DNA of 38,907 nt from Streptomyces sp. MMG1533 (GTDB lineage Bacteria; Actinomycetota; Actinomycetes; Streptomycetales; Streptomycetaceae). Below the pieces are notes generated by a model. The model had not been told where the DNA came from, searched no databases, and saw nothing but the letters and a program-made list of their open reading frames with translations. Position 1 is the stretch's first letter. Every line of letters begins with the position of its first letter. The position numbers and the translations under genes were made by a program. The stretch spans positions 1 to 38,907 of the forward strand of contig NZ_LGDG01000267.1 in the NCBI RefSeq assembly GCF_001279775.1, written 5' to 3'. Below are positions 14,899 to 23,135 of the stretch, piece after piece.

Positions 14899-17800
14899 GG
14901 GGGCGGGTTCGCATCCGGAGGCCGACGACGCCTCCCCCGTCGCCCGGCTGTCCGCGCTCCTGGCCGCCGCGGCGGGTACCGGCGGACCGACCCCGCGCGA
15001 GCTGGCGGAACTGCTGTGGCTGGCCGCACAGTTGGAGCGTACGGAGGAGGAGCCGAGGTCTGCGGGCGCGCAGCCCACGGCCGCGTCCCCGGCGCCGGAC
15101 GCCCCTGTCGTAGTACCGCCCGGACCCGAGGCCGAACGGCCACGACCGTCGGACCAGGCTCCCACCCCGCACCACGACGAGCGGGTCCCGCTGCTCCTCC
15201 CCTCCCCCGCGCCCCAGGCCGCCGGCCCGAACAGCGGCGGCGCACGCTTCCTCGCCCCCGCGCCCCCGATGCTGCACGACCCCCTCGCGCTGCAGCGGGC
15301 CCTGCGTCCCCTCAAACGCAAGGTGCCTTCGCCGCGCGCCCGGGTCCTGGACGAGCGGGCGACGGCCGACCGGATCGCCCGGCTGGGCGCACACCCCGAG
15401 GTGTGGGTGCCCGTGCTGCGTCCCGCCCCCGACCGCTGGCTGCGTCTCAACCTCGTGCACGACACCGGCCCCACGATGCCGGTGTGGCGCCCCCTGGTCC
15501 GCGAACTGCACACGGTCCTCGCCCAGTCGGGCATCTTCCGCACGGTGACCCTGCACCCGGCCGGCCCCGACGGCCGGGCCCGACAGGTCCCGGCCCTGGA
15601 CGACCGCCGCATGGTCACCCTCGTGGTCAGCGACTGCATGGGCCCGCAGTGGCGTCCGGGCGAGGCGGGTACGCGCTGGTACGGCACGCTGCGCCACTGG
15701 GCGACCCGCATGCCGGTGGCGGTGGTCCAGCCGCTCCCCGAACGCCTGTGGCACACAACGGCATTGCCCGCCGAACCGGGCCTGCTGACAGCGCCGGCCG
15801 CGGCGGCCCCGTCCTTGGCGCTCGGCTTCATGCCGTACGACCTGGACACCTCACCGCCGGCCGCCGCCGTCCCCCTCCCCGTCCTGGAGCCGGGCGCGCC
15901 CTGGCTCGCCAACTGGGCCGCGCTGCTGGCCGACCCGGGCGGTGGCCGGATGCCCGGGGCGGCGGCCTGGCTGCCGAGACTTCCGGGACTCGTCGCCGAA
16001 CCAGCCCACGACATGGGCGAGTCGGGTCCGGAGGACCTGGTGCTGCGCTTCCGCGCCACCGCGTCCCCGGAGGCGTTCCGCCTTGCCGGGCACCTCGCAC
16101 TGGCCGTCCCCTCCGTGCCGGTGATGCGCCTCGTCCAGCGCACCGTGGACCGCGAGCCGCGCCCGCAGCACCTGGCCGAGGTGATCCTCAGCGGCATGCT
16201 GAAGGCCGTCCCCGGACCGGCGGGCACCTATGAGTTCCGGCCAGGCGTAAGGGAGTTGCTTCTGCGGTCACTGCCGCGTACCGCCCGGGGGCGGACGCGG
16301 GAGTTCCTGGCACAGGTCGGCGGGCTGATCGACGAGCGGGCGGGGCTCGCGGCGGGGGAGTTCCGGGCGGAGACGGGCGGGGCCTCCGGTGCGGGTTCGG
16401 TGTTCGCGACGGTCAGTGAGGAGACGGTACGGCGGCTGGGAGGGAGCGGGTCGGAGCGGCTGGTCGGGGGGCGCTACCGGATCGTCGGGGAGCGTGGTCC
16501 GGGTCAGCGGATCTGGGAGGCCGTGGATGTGCGGACCGGGGAGCGGGTGGTCGTGCACCTGTATCCGGAGCAGGCGGAGCGGCATCGGGAACGGTTCCTG
16601 CGGGAGGCGGCCGCGCTGGCCGAGGTCGACAGTCCCTACGTGGTGCGGGTGCTGGACTTCGGGGTGGACGGGGAAAGGCCGTATCTGGTCGTGGAGTTCG
16701 TGGACGGGGTGACCGTGCGGGAGGTGACGGAGGGGGGCCTGCTCCAGGTCCCCTTCACGATGTTCACGCGCCTGACCCGTCAGGGAGTGGCGGGGCTGGA
16801 GGCCCTGCACGCACGCGGCCTGGTGCGCGGGCAGCGGGGCGTGCTGGGGCTGTTGCTGCGGCCGGACGGCTCCGTACTGATCTGCCGGTTCGCTCTCGGT
16901 GAGGAGTCCCTGGGCAGGGATCCTGACGCGGACTACCGCGAATTCGACTGGATGCTCCGGCAGTTCGCCCCTCTGGTGTCGAAGGCACCACCGGAGCACC
17001 GGGGGCTGCTGGACCGGATCACGGGCGGCGACCTGGGCGCACCCACCCGCGTCGCAGCCGAGGAGTTCGCGAACGTCGAACCCCCCGAGCCGGGCCGGTT
17101 CACCCTGCTCGGCGCGCTGCGGATCAACCACCCGGGCTCCTCCCCCCTGACCTCACCCTCACTCGATGTCCAGGCGCTGCTGTGCATGCTGCTCCTCAGG
17201 CACGGCCGACGCCTGACCTACGACGAACTGGCCCGGGGCATGTGGGACGACCCGCCCGCACCGGGCGAGGCCGCGCGCATCATCGACGCTCTGTCCGCAC
17301 AGGTGTGGCCGCTCGTCGAGCCCTGCCCGCTCGTCGCCCTCTCCGACGGCTACGCACTGCATGCGGCGGACTACCGCATCGACGTGGACCTGTGCGAGAA
17401 GCTCGGCAACCGCGGCACCGACGAGTCCTCCGAACTCCGACGCACCCGACTCCGCCAGGCCCTGGACCTCTTCTACGGCGATCCCCTCGACGGCGTCCCC
17501 GGCCCCGCCGCCCGGATCGCCCGCACCCGCCTGCGCGCCCTCCGCGACGAACTCACCGGCGAGCTGGCCGAGTTGGACAGCGCCAACGCCGCCCGGCGCT
17601 CCGCGATCCTCTTCGAGGCCGACGACCTGAGCCGCCCCGAGGCCCGTATCTCCCTCGAGTACGCGGTGCACGAGTTCCTGTCCCGCGGCACCCTCGCCCC
17701 CCATCACCACGAGGTGCGCGTCCGCGACAACGGCTACGTCGTCCTCGTCGACCCCGACGCCTACCTGCTCCCCCTTCTCGCAGCCGTCCTGCGCGGACTC

Positions 17801-19288
17801 CCCGAGGCCTTCGCCAGGATGGCCGACCCGCCGCGTCTCCAGGTGACGTTCCGGGACGGGCCCGGCCTGCCTCCCGAACTGGCCGCCCTCCAGGACCGCA
17901 GCCCCTCCGACCTCCTGGTCGTCGTCCCGCCCGCGCTGTACGAGGAGTTCGCGGCCAGCTCCGCCGCCCTCGGCACCCAGCGCTTCCAGCCGCTGTTCGG
18001 CAGCACCGCACCGGACACCCCGCCCATCGCCTGGTACTGCACCCTCACCCCGTCGCAACCCCACACCGACGACAGCGACCTGGTCCGCGGTCCTTTGATC
18101 ACCCACGACCTCCACAGCCTCGGCATCCCCGCCCCCGGCCGCAGCGCCATCGTCCACGCCCAGCCCGACGGCCCCCTCACCCTCCTCAACCCGGCCCAGC
18201 CGCACGGCACGCGGCCGCCCCGGGCGACGACGTACTACGAGGTCGACCTCACCACCCACCAGGCGTTCCACCAGGTGTCCCTGCCCAGCTCCGGCAAGGG
18301 CGCCTTTCAGGCCGCCGTCGAACTGTCCTGGCATGTCGAGGACCCGGTCGCGTTCGTGCACGGCGAGGTCCCCCGCATCGCCGAGGTCCTGCTCGACCAC
18401 CTGCTCACCGCGGCCGGCCGGATCACCCGGCGTCATCCCCTGCGCCGGGCGGGCGCGGCCCAGCGGGCGGTGAATTCGGGGCTGCGCACGTCGCGGCCGG
18501 TGCCGGGGCTGTCGGTGTCGTACTCGGTGCAACTGGCGCCGGAGGGGTCGCCGTTGCCCGTACCGCAACGGACGGTGCCCGCACGGCGCCCGCTGTCCGA
18601 CGTACTGGCCGAGGCCGAGACCGTGCTGCTCGGTTTCGACGGCCCCGTCACCCGCCTGTACTCGGCGCAGACCGCCCGCGAGGCCGCGCTCGACCTGCTC
18701 TCCGTCGTCGCCGAGCACCGCGACCCGGAAGACGCGCAGGCCGGGCGGCACCCCCTGCCCACAGCCGACGGCCCCGGGCGGGAGGTCTTCGTGCACCCTC
18801 TGGACGTACTGCGGGCCTTCGCGCACGACCGTCTCGGACCCCTGCTGCTCCAGCGCCTCGACGGGATCGAACTGCGGGCCGTCCCGGACGCGCCCACGAC
18901 GCACAACTCCGTCGCCCTGGTGCGCGCCCTGCACGCCGCCGGCCGCCGCGTCCTGGTGGTCACGGACGTCTGCGAACAGGCCGTCCACCGCTACCTGGAG
19001 CCGTACCGCCTTCCCCTGGCCGGCATCCACGGCCGCAGCGACAATCTCGGCCGGCTGATGCCGCACCCCGACTGCCTCCTGCGCGCCCTGAGCTCCCCCG
19101 CCACACCCGCTCCCACCGGCGTGCTGATCGGCTCCACGGTCGCCGAACTCACCGCCGCCCAGCAGGTCGGCCTCCATTTCATCGGTCTGGCCCGCAACCC
19201 GACCGTCGACCAGCGGCTGCGCGAGGCCGGCTGCGAGATCACGGTTCCCTCCCTCGCTCCGGTCCTGCAAGCCGCCCGCTCCCTCTGA
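14888..19288 (+). CDS. Giant SAV_2336-type scaffold: vWA-like, pseudokinase, SARP-like winged helix, degenerate HAD
   Basis: A 1466-residue soluble protein. Residues about 180-320 look vWA-like (LNLVHDTGPTMPVW with Asp192, VTLVVSDC with Asp249), and 385-470 form the SAV_2336 helical module. Residues 528-725 follow a protein-kinase fold (RYRIVGERGPGQRIWEAVD, YLVVEFVDGVTV) but lack the VAxK lysine (His instead), HRD and DFG, so it is a pseudokinase. Residues 738-905 look like a SARP winged helix plus BTAD-like helices (RRLTYDELARGMWDD). Residues 905-1210 are unrecognised. From 1248 there is a HAD-like domain in which the nucleophile position is Gly1249 (GFDGPVT) and motifs III and IV lack their Lys and Asp. 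It probably works as a sensor/scaffold for the protease and MoxR ATPase rather than as an enzyme. Confidence 0.75.
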   Translation: MASEGAGSHPEADDASPVARLSALLAAAAGTGGPTPRELAELLWLAAQLERTEEEPRSAGAQPTAASPAPDAPVVVPPGPEAERPRPSDQAPTPHHDERVPLLLPSPAPQAAGPNSGGARFLAPAPPMLHDPLALQRALRPLKRKVPSPRARVLDERATADRIARLGAHPEVWVPVLRPAPDRWLRLNLVHDTGPTMPVWRPLVRELHTVLAQSGIFRTVTLHPAGPDGRARQVPALDDRRMVTLVVSDCMGPQWRPGEAGTRWYGTLRHWATRMPVAVVQPLPERLWHTTALPAEPGLLTAPAAAAPSLALGFMPYDLDTSPPAAAVPLPVLEPGAPWLANWAALLADPGGGRMPGAAAWLPRLPGLVAEPAHDMGESGPEDLVLRFRATASPEAFRLAGHLALAVPSVPVMRLVQRTVDREPRPQHLAEVILSGMLKAVPGPAGTYEFRPGVRELLLRSLPRTARGRTREFLAQVGGLIDERAGLAAGEFRAETGGASGAGSVFATVSEETVRRLGGSGSERLVGGRYRIVGERGPGQRIWEAVDVRTGERVVVHLYPEQAERHRERFLREAAALAEVDSPYVVRVLDFGVDGERPYLVVEFVDGVTVREVTEGGLLQVPFTMFTRLTRQGVAGLEALHARGLVRGQRGVLGLLLRPDGSVLICRFALGEESLGRDPDADYREFDWMLRQFAPLVSKAPPEHRGLLDRITGGDLGAPTRVAAEEFANVEPPEPGRFTLLGALRINHPGSSPLTSPSLDVQALLCMLLLRHGRRLTYDELARGMWDDPPAPGEAARIIDALSAQVWPLVEPCPLVALSDGYALHAADYRIDVDLCEKLGNRGTDESSELRRTRLRQALDLFYGDPLDGVPGPAARIARTRLRALRDELTGELAELDSANAARRSAILFEADDLSRPEARISLEYAVHEFLSRGTLAPHHHEVRVRDNGYVVLVDPDAYLLPLLAAVLRGLPEAFARMADPPRLQVTFRDGPGLPPELAALQDRSPSDLLVVVPPALYEEFAASSAALGTQRFQPLFGSTAPDTPPIAWYCTLTPSQPHTDDSDLVRGPLITHDLHSLGIPAPGRSAIVHAQPDGPLTLLNPAQPHGTRPPRATTYYEVDLTTHQAFHQVSLPSSGKGAFQAAVELSWHVEDPVAFVHGEVPRIAEVLLDHLLTAAGRITRRHPLRRAGAAQRAVNSGLRTSRPVPGLSVSYSVQLAPEGSPLPVPQRTVPARRPLSDVLAEAETVLLGFDGPVTRLYSAQTAREAALDLLSVVAEHRDPEDAQAGRHPLPTADGPGREVFVHPLDVLRAFAHDRLGPLLLQRLDGIELRAVPDAPTTHNSVALVRALHAAGRRVLVVTDVCEQAVHRYLEPYRLPLAGIHGRSDNLGRLMPHPDCLLRALSSPATPAPTGVLIGSTVAELTAAQQVGLHFIGLARNPTVDQRLREAGCEITVPSLAPVLQAARSL

Positions 19289-19455
19289 CGTCACCCGGCC
19301 CTCACGCCATGTTCGGACGGTCCGCAAGGGACAAACCCCCATTCAGCGGCACCCCACCCGGCCCACCCCAACACGCGCCCCTCCCCCACCCGCCGCACGA
19401 TGCTAAGAGACCGCCACCCGGCGGCCCACGGTCTGTGCTCTCGGGAGGACCTGCC

Positions 19456-20493
19456 ATGACCGCCAGTCTGGAGCAGCTGCGCCGCTGCCACTTCGCCGTC
19501 GACCTGGGGGCGGCGAGGACGCGGGTGTACGTGAAGGGGGCCGGGCTGGTCGTCGACCAGCCGTCCGCCGCCGCCGTGAACACCCGTACCGGCGCGCTGA
19601 TCGCGGTCGGCGAGTTCGCGGAGCGGATGACCGGGCGTACGCCCGACTACATCCGCGTCGTCAGGCCCGTCTCGGGCGGCACGGTCGTCGACATCGAGAT
19701 GGCGCAGCGCATGCTGCGGCACCTGCTCGGCGACAAGATCCGCCGCGCCCTGCGCCGCAAGCCGCGGCTGCGGGCCGCCGCCTGCACCCCGCACGACGCC
19801 GACCCGCTGGCCCAGCGCGCGGCGATCGAGACACTCGTCGGGCTCGGCGCGCGCCGCGTGGAGCTGGTGGACACCCTCATCGCCGCGGCCGTGGGGTGCG
19901 GGCTTCCGGTCGAGCGGCCGGAAGCCACCATGATCATGGTGTGCGGGGCGGCCGCGACCCAGGTCGCCGTGCTCTCCCTCGGGTCGATCGTGACCGCCGA
20001 GCGGATCCCCGTGGGCGGCGAGGCCGTGGACCACGCGATCGTGCAGCACCTGCGTCACGAGCACGAGCTGATGCTGCCCAGCCAGTCGGTACGGCCGCTG
20101 CAGCTCGCCCTGTCCGGCAACGGCCTCACCTCGCAGGGCCCGGCCTCCACCGAGATCCACGGGCGGGACGTGGCCACCGGCCTCGCCCGTTCCGTGCAGG
20201 TCGACACCGCCGCCGTACGGGACGCGATCGAGACCCCGCTGACCGCCGTACTCGACGGCATCGGCAGGGTGCTGCGCAACTGTCCGCCCGACCTGGTGGC
20301 CGACCTCGCGGACCGCGGGATCATGATGGTCGGCGGGAGCGCGCTGCTGCCCGGCTTCGACCAGATGCTGCGGCACGCGACGGGCATGCCGGTGCACATC
20401 GCCGAACGGCCGGACGTGTGTGCCGCCCAGGGCCTCGGCTACATGCTGGAGGGCAAGATCGAGCCACTGGTTCTGGACCCGCTGGCCACCTGA
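19456..20493 (+). CDS. mbl: Mbl/MreB-like actin homologue with degenerate ATP site
   Basis: A 345-residue protein. The phosphate-1 loop is recognisable (VDLGAARTRVYVKG from Asp16, against DLGTANTLVYVKG in MreB). The phosphate-2 loop reads MVCGAAATQV (159-170), losing the Asp and two glycines of the usual DIGGGTTEV. The adenosine motif is MMVGGSALLPGFDQML. IRVVRPVSGGTVVDIEMAQRML and the C-terminal GLGYMLE fit MreB-type proteins. In Streptomyces, Mbl takes part with MreB in spore-wall synthesis rather than rod growth. GGGAGGA is six bases before the ATG. The gene is 167 bases after the giant scaffold gene and probably a separate unit. ATP binding may be weak. Confidence 0.85.
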   Translation: MTASLEQLRRCHFAVDLGAARTRVYVKGAGLVVDQPSAAAVNTRTGALIAVGEFAERMTGRTPDYIRVVRPVSGGTVVDIEMAQRMLRHLLGDKIRRALRRKPRLRAAACTPHDADPLAQRAAIETLVGLGARRVELVDTLIAAAVGCGLPVERPEATMIMVCGAAATQVAVLSLGSIVTAERIPVGGEAVDHAIVQHLRHEHELMLPSQSVRPLQLALSGNGLTSQGPASTEIHGRDVATGLARSVQVDTAAVRDAIETPLTAVLDGIGRVLRNCPPDLVADLADRGIMMVGGSALLPGFDQMLRHATGMPVHIAERPDVCAAQGLGYMLEGKIEPLVLDPLAT

Positions 20494-20563
20494 CGTCCCC
20501 CTGACACCCGCGTACGAGCGCCCCCCTCCCTCACGACGGACCCCGGTCCGGACGCCCTCACCG

Positions 20564-20716
20564 ATGGTCCGGAAGACGGGCGCGAGCGGCGCCCCGGGCG
20601 AACTCGCCGTACCGATCCACGTCCAGGGCGAGGTGTTCGGAAACCTGTACCTCGCCGGCAAGCGCGATCGCGCCCCCCTTCACCGACGAGGACGAGCAGC
20701 TCCTGCACCTGCCTGA
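20564..20716 (+). pseudogene. GAF-domain fragment of a lost sensor protein, frameshifted
   Basis: The first frame reads ELAVPIHVQGEVFGNLYLAGKRDRAP, the core of GAF domains in Streptomyces sensor kinases and phosphatases. The continuation FTDEDEQLLHL appears only in a neighbouring frame, so a single-base slip lies near 20673. Both ends of the parent gene are absent. The 3' part overlaps the end of the opposite-strand tetR gene, whose stop and last residues appear to come from this remnant. Confidence 0.7.
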
Positions 20717-21270
20717 CGCAGGGCGGCGGCGACCAGGCCTTCGAGTGCCTCGCGCGGTACTTCGCCGCCACTCACCAGTCGGTCGAAGATCAGTCCGTCG
20801 ATGCAGGTCAGCAGGATGTGAGTGCGATTCTCAACGTCCGTCACGCCATGCGCGGCGAGCAACAGCCGGACAGCATCGCGGCCGGCGTTCTCGCGGGGTA
20901 CGAGGATCTCGCGCAGCTCAGGGTCACGCACGCTCTCAATGGCGCAGGCGTAGCGGGCTAGCGAGCGGCGGCGGCCCTCGCCGGTGAGTCGATGTCGGGC
21001 GAGCAGCACCATGCCGTCCACGAGTTCCTCGACGGTGCGCAGGGGTGGAAGCTCTTCGGCCATCGTTTGCAGTTCCGCCTGGTCGAGTTGGACCAGGCGT
21101 GTGACGAGTCCGGTGAGCAGCGCGGCTCGGGTGCGGAAGTAGGCCGACGTGGTGCCGGGCGGCATGGCCGCTTTGCGGTCGACTGCACGGTGGGTCAGGC
21201 CGCGGACCCCTTCGTCGGCGAGTACGTCGAGAGCCGCGTCCGCGAGGAGGGTGCGCCGATCCGAAGCCAT
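20680..21270 (-). CDS. TetR-family transcriptional regulator
   Basis: A 196-residue protein with an N-terminal TetR helix-turn-helix (LLADAALDVLADEGVRGLTHRAVDRKAAMPPGTTSAYFRTRAAL, residues about 8-51) and a helical ligand-binding body (YACAIESVRDPELREIL, THILLTCIDGLIFDRLVSG). It probably represses itself and the divergent FAD monooxygenase through two TCTACA-type palindromes in the 72-bp gap; ligands of such pairs are often the monooxygenase substrate. AAAGGAG sits close to the ATG at 21270. The last dozen residues (AGAGAARPRR) are unlike the family and are encoded opposite a GAF remnant, a sign of rearrangement at its 3' end. Confidence 0.85.
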   Translation of the reverse strand: MASDRRTLLADAALDVLADEGVRGLTHRAVDRKAAMPPGTTSAYFRTRAALLTGLVTRLVQLDQAELQTMAEELPPLRTVEELVDGMVLLARHRLTGEGRRRSLARYACAIESVRDPELREILVPRENAGRDAVRLLLAAHGVTDVENRTHILLTCIDGLIFDRLVSGGEVPREALEGLVAAALRQAGAGAARPRR

Positions 21271-21278
21271 GGCTCCTT

Positions 21279-21326
21279 TCTACACCTGTAGAGCCTCCGC
21301 TAGGGTTCCCTTCTACAGATGTAGAA
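21279..21326. promoter_or_regulatory. Twin palindromic TetR operators
   Basis: TCTACA-CC-TGTAGA (21279-21292) and TTCTACA-GA-TGTAGAA (21311-21326) share the half-site TCTACA. They sit 33 bp apart centre to centre, three helical turns on the same face. They fill the tetR-monooxygenase divergent gap, so one repressor could shut both promoters. Confidence 0.8.
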
Positions 21327-21342
21327 GGATGGGGGCTTCGGG

Positions 21343-22500
21343 ATGGGCAACACGGCAGTGGTGGTCGGAGGGGGCATCGGCGGGCTGGCCACCGCGATCG
21401 GACTGCGCCGCATCGGATGGGAAGTGACGGTCGTCGAGCGCTCGTCCATGCTCGAGGACGCGGGGGCGGGCATCTCACTGGCCGCCAACGGCATGCGGGC
21501 ACTGGACGAACTCGGCGTCGGCGAGGCGGTCCGGGATGCCTCGCGAGGCCAGTACAGCGGCGGCACTCGCACGCCACAGGGTGATTGGCTGGCCCGGATG
21601 GACGGCTCGGCGCTGGAGAAGGCGGTCGGCACGCCGATCATGGGCATCCCCCGCTCCACCTTGCACGGGCTGCTTCGCGACTCCCTGCCCGCCGAGGCAC
21701 TGCTGATCGGCCCAGAGGCGGACTCGGTCGAGCAGATCGACCCCGGGACGGTTCGAGTCGGCTGCGGCGACACGGTCCTGGACGCCGATCTGGTGGTGGC
21801 GGCCGACGGCATCGGCAGCAAAGTGCGCAGCCATCTCTTCCCAGCCCACCCCGGCCCGGTCTACAGCGGCTCGACGGTGCTGCGCGCCATTACCGAGCAG
21901 CCGGTCGACCTGCGCACCGACTTCGAGCTGACCTGGGGGCGCGGGGCCGAGTTCGGGCACATCGCCTTGGACGACGGGCGGGCCGAGTGGCATGCCGTCC
22001 TCAACCTCCCCGCCGGGACGCGGTTCGCCGACCCACTGGACGAACTGCGCAGACGATTCCACACCTGGCACGACCCCATCCCCGCCCTGCTCGACGCGAC
22101 CCGGCCCGCCGCCGTACTGCACCACGACGTCAACGAACTCCGCTTGCCGCTCCCCTCGTACACGGTCGGCCGGACCGTGCTGCTCGGCGACGCAGCACAC
22201 GCGATGACCCCCAACCTCGGACAGGGTGCCTGCCAGGCGCTGGAGGACGCGGTCACCCTGGCCGCCGTGCTCGCCACCGAACCCACCGTTGAGGCCGCGC
22301 TCGCCCGCTACGACGCCGAGCGCCGACCGCGGACCCAGGCCGTCGCGCGGGCCGCCCGACAGGCCGGGCGGGTGGGCCAGCAGCTCTCCCACCCACTGGC
22401 CGTCGCCCTGCGGAACACGGCGATGCGGCTGACCCCCTCCAGCGCCGCAACGCGCATGATCCTTCGGCACCACACCTGGGTCCCACCACAGCTGAACTGA
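21343..22500 (+). CDS. FAD-dependent aromatic monooxygenase (PHBH-like group A)
   Basis: A 385-residue flavoprotein with the three diagnostic motifs. The N-terminal dinucleotide fold is VVGGGIGGLATAIGLRR with the acidic end VVERS. The DG motif is ADLVVAADGIGSKVR (about residues 147-161). The GD motif is TVLLGDAAHAMTPNLGQGACQALEDA (about 281-306). Group A monooxygenases hydroxylate aromatic or quinone-like substrates with NAD(P)H and oxygen; many inactivate antibiotics or serve catabolism. Divergence from a TetR repressor with shared operators suggests substrate-inducible detoxification or degradation (inference). GGGGG about seven bases upstream serves the ATG at 21343. A transposase remnant begins right after its stop. 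Confidence 0.88.
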   Translation: MGNTAVVVGGGIGGLATAIGLRRIGWEVTVVERSSMLEDAGAGISLAANGMRALDELGVGEAVRDASRGQYSGGTRTPQGDWLARMDGSALEKAVGTPIMGIPRSTLHGLLRDSLPAEALLIGPEADSVEQIDPGTVRVGCGDTVLDADLVVAADGIGSKVRSHLFPAHPGPVYSGSTVLRAITEQPVDLRTDFELTWGRGAEFGHIALDDGRAEWHAVLNLPAGTRFADPLDELRRRFHTWHDPIPALLDATRPAAVLHHDVNELRLPLPSYTVGRTVLLGDAAHAMTPNLGQGACQALEDAVTLAAVLATEPTVEAALARYDAERRPRTQAVARAARQAGRVGQQLSHPLAVALRNTAMRLTPSSAATRMILRHHTWVPPQLN

Positions 22501-22513
22501 TCCGATTCGCGCC

Positions 22514-22872
22514 CTGCGTGCTGATCTTGTTCCGGACGACCTGTGGGAGCGGGTGGCGCCGCTGCTGCCGCCCCCGCCTGAGCGGCTCCTCCGCCACCCC
22601 GGGCGACTGCGTGTTCCCGACCGGATGGCCCTCGCCGGCGTCTTGTACGTGCTGCGGACCGGTGTCGCCTGGCGCGACGTCCCGACGGAGACCGTGGGCT
22701 GCTCCGGGGTGACGGCGTGGCGCCGGCTGCGGGACTGGACCGAGGCCGGCGTCTGGCCGCGTCTGCACGCGGCCCTGCCGGCCGAGTTTCAAGGTGCCGA
22801 CCTGCCGGACCTGGACGACCGTGCCGTGGACGGGTCGCACATCCGGGCCCTCGAAGGGGGGATCACGTCGGC
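22514..22872 (+). pseudogene. IS5-family transposase, 5' half, frameshifted and truncated
   Basis: The translation RADLVPDDLWERVAPLLPPPP, then LAGVLYVLRTGVAWRDVP, TAWRRLRDWTEAGVWPRLH and AVDGSHIRALEGG is the N-terminal half of IS5-type transposases, including the first DDE aspartate in AVDGSHIRA. The start position is CTG (22514), perhaps a mutated ATG. After EGG the frame shifts by one base (six Gs where seven are expected), with GDHVG visible in the next frame. Homology then stops. About half of the enzyme and the right terminal repeat are missing, so it cannot move by itself. Its left end directly abuts the monooxygenase stop. Confidence 0.8.
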
Positions 22873-22974
22873 TGGCGGTGCCGGGCACGACTGCACGAGG
22901 AGGCGTTCCCGGAGGTCCGTTCGCTGCTCGAGGACGAACACCCGCTGGTCATGACGATCAGTCAAGGGAGGTGA
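22873..22974 (+). pseudogene. 3' stub of an unknown gene upstream of the HSP90 fusion
   Basis: Right after transposase homology ends, the frame reads RARLHEEAFPEVRSLLEDEH, then PLVMTISQGR and a TGA at 22972-22974. It looks like the genuine C-terminus of some protein. The stop is three bases before an ATG at 22977 served by AAGGGAGG, as if this lost gene was once coupled to the next one. I do not recognise the parent family. Confidence 0.45.
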
Positions 22975-22979
22975 TTATG
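22964..22979 (+). promoter_or_regulatory. Strong ribosome binding site and alternative in-frame start for the HSP90 fusion
   Basis: AAGGGAGG (22964-22971) lies five bases before ATG 22977, which is in frame with the HSP90 gene and would add 53 residues. The extension is basic and unlike HtpG. The family-consistent start at 23136 has its own GGGGAGGG site. Either start could be used. Confidence 0.5.
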
Positions 22980-23135
22980 CGGGGATTTGGAGCCACCCAC
23001 CGTGTGGGACAGGCCCTCGGCGCTACCCTCCTTGTACACACAAAGTGTGACTGGCATCACTACCGTCCGCGCCCGGGCCTCCGACAGAGGCAGACCGTGC
23101 CGGCGGTGGCTCGGGGGAAACGGGGAGGGCCGCCC

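Noticed and set aside
11592..19342. Long minus-strand frames (for example 11592-13877, 13768-16227, 17159-19342)
   Set aside because: All lie opposite the conflict operon, whose + strand products have clear domain motifs; the antisense products are low complexity.
20745..20987. 80-codon plus-strand frame opposite tetR
   Set aside because: Antisense to a well-supported TetR gene; Arg/Ser-rich with no start signal.
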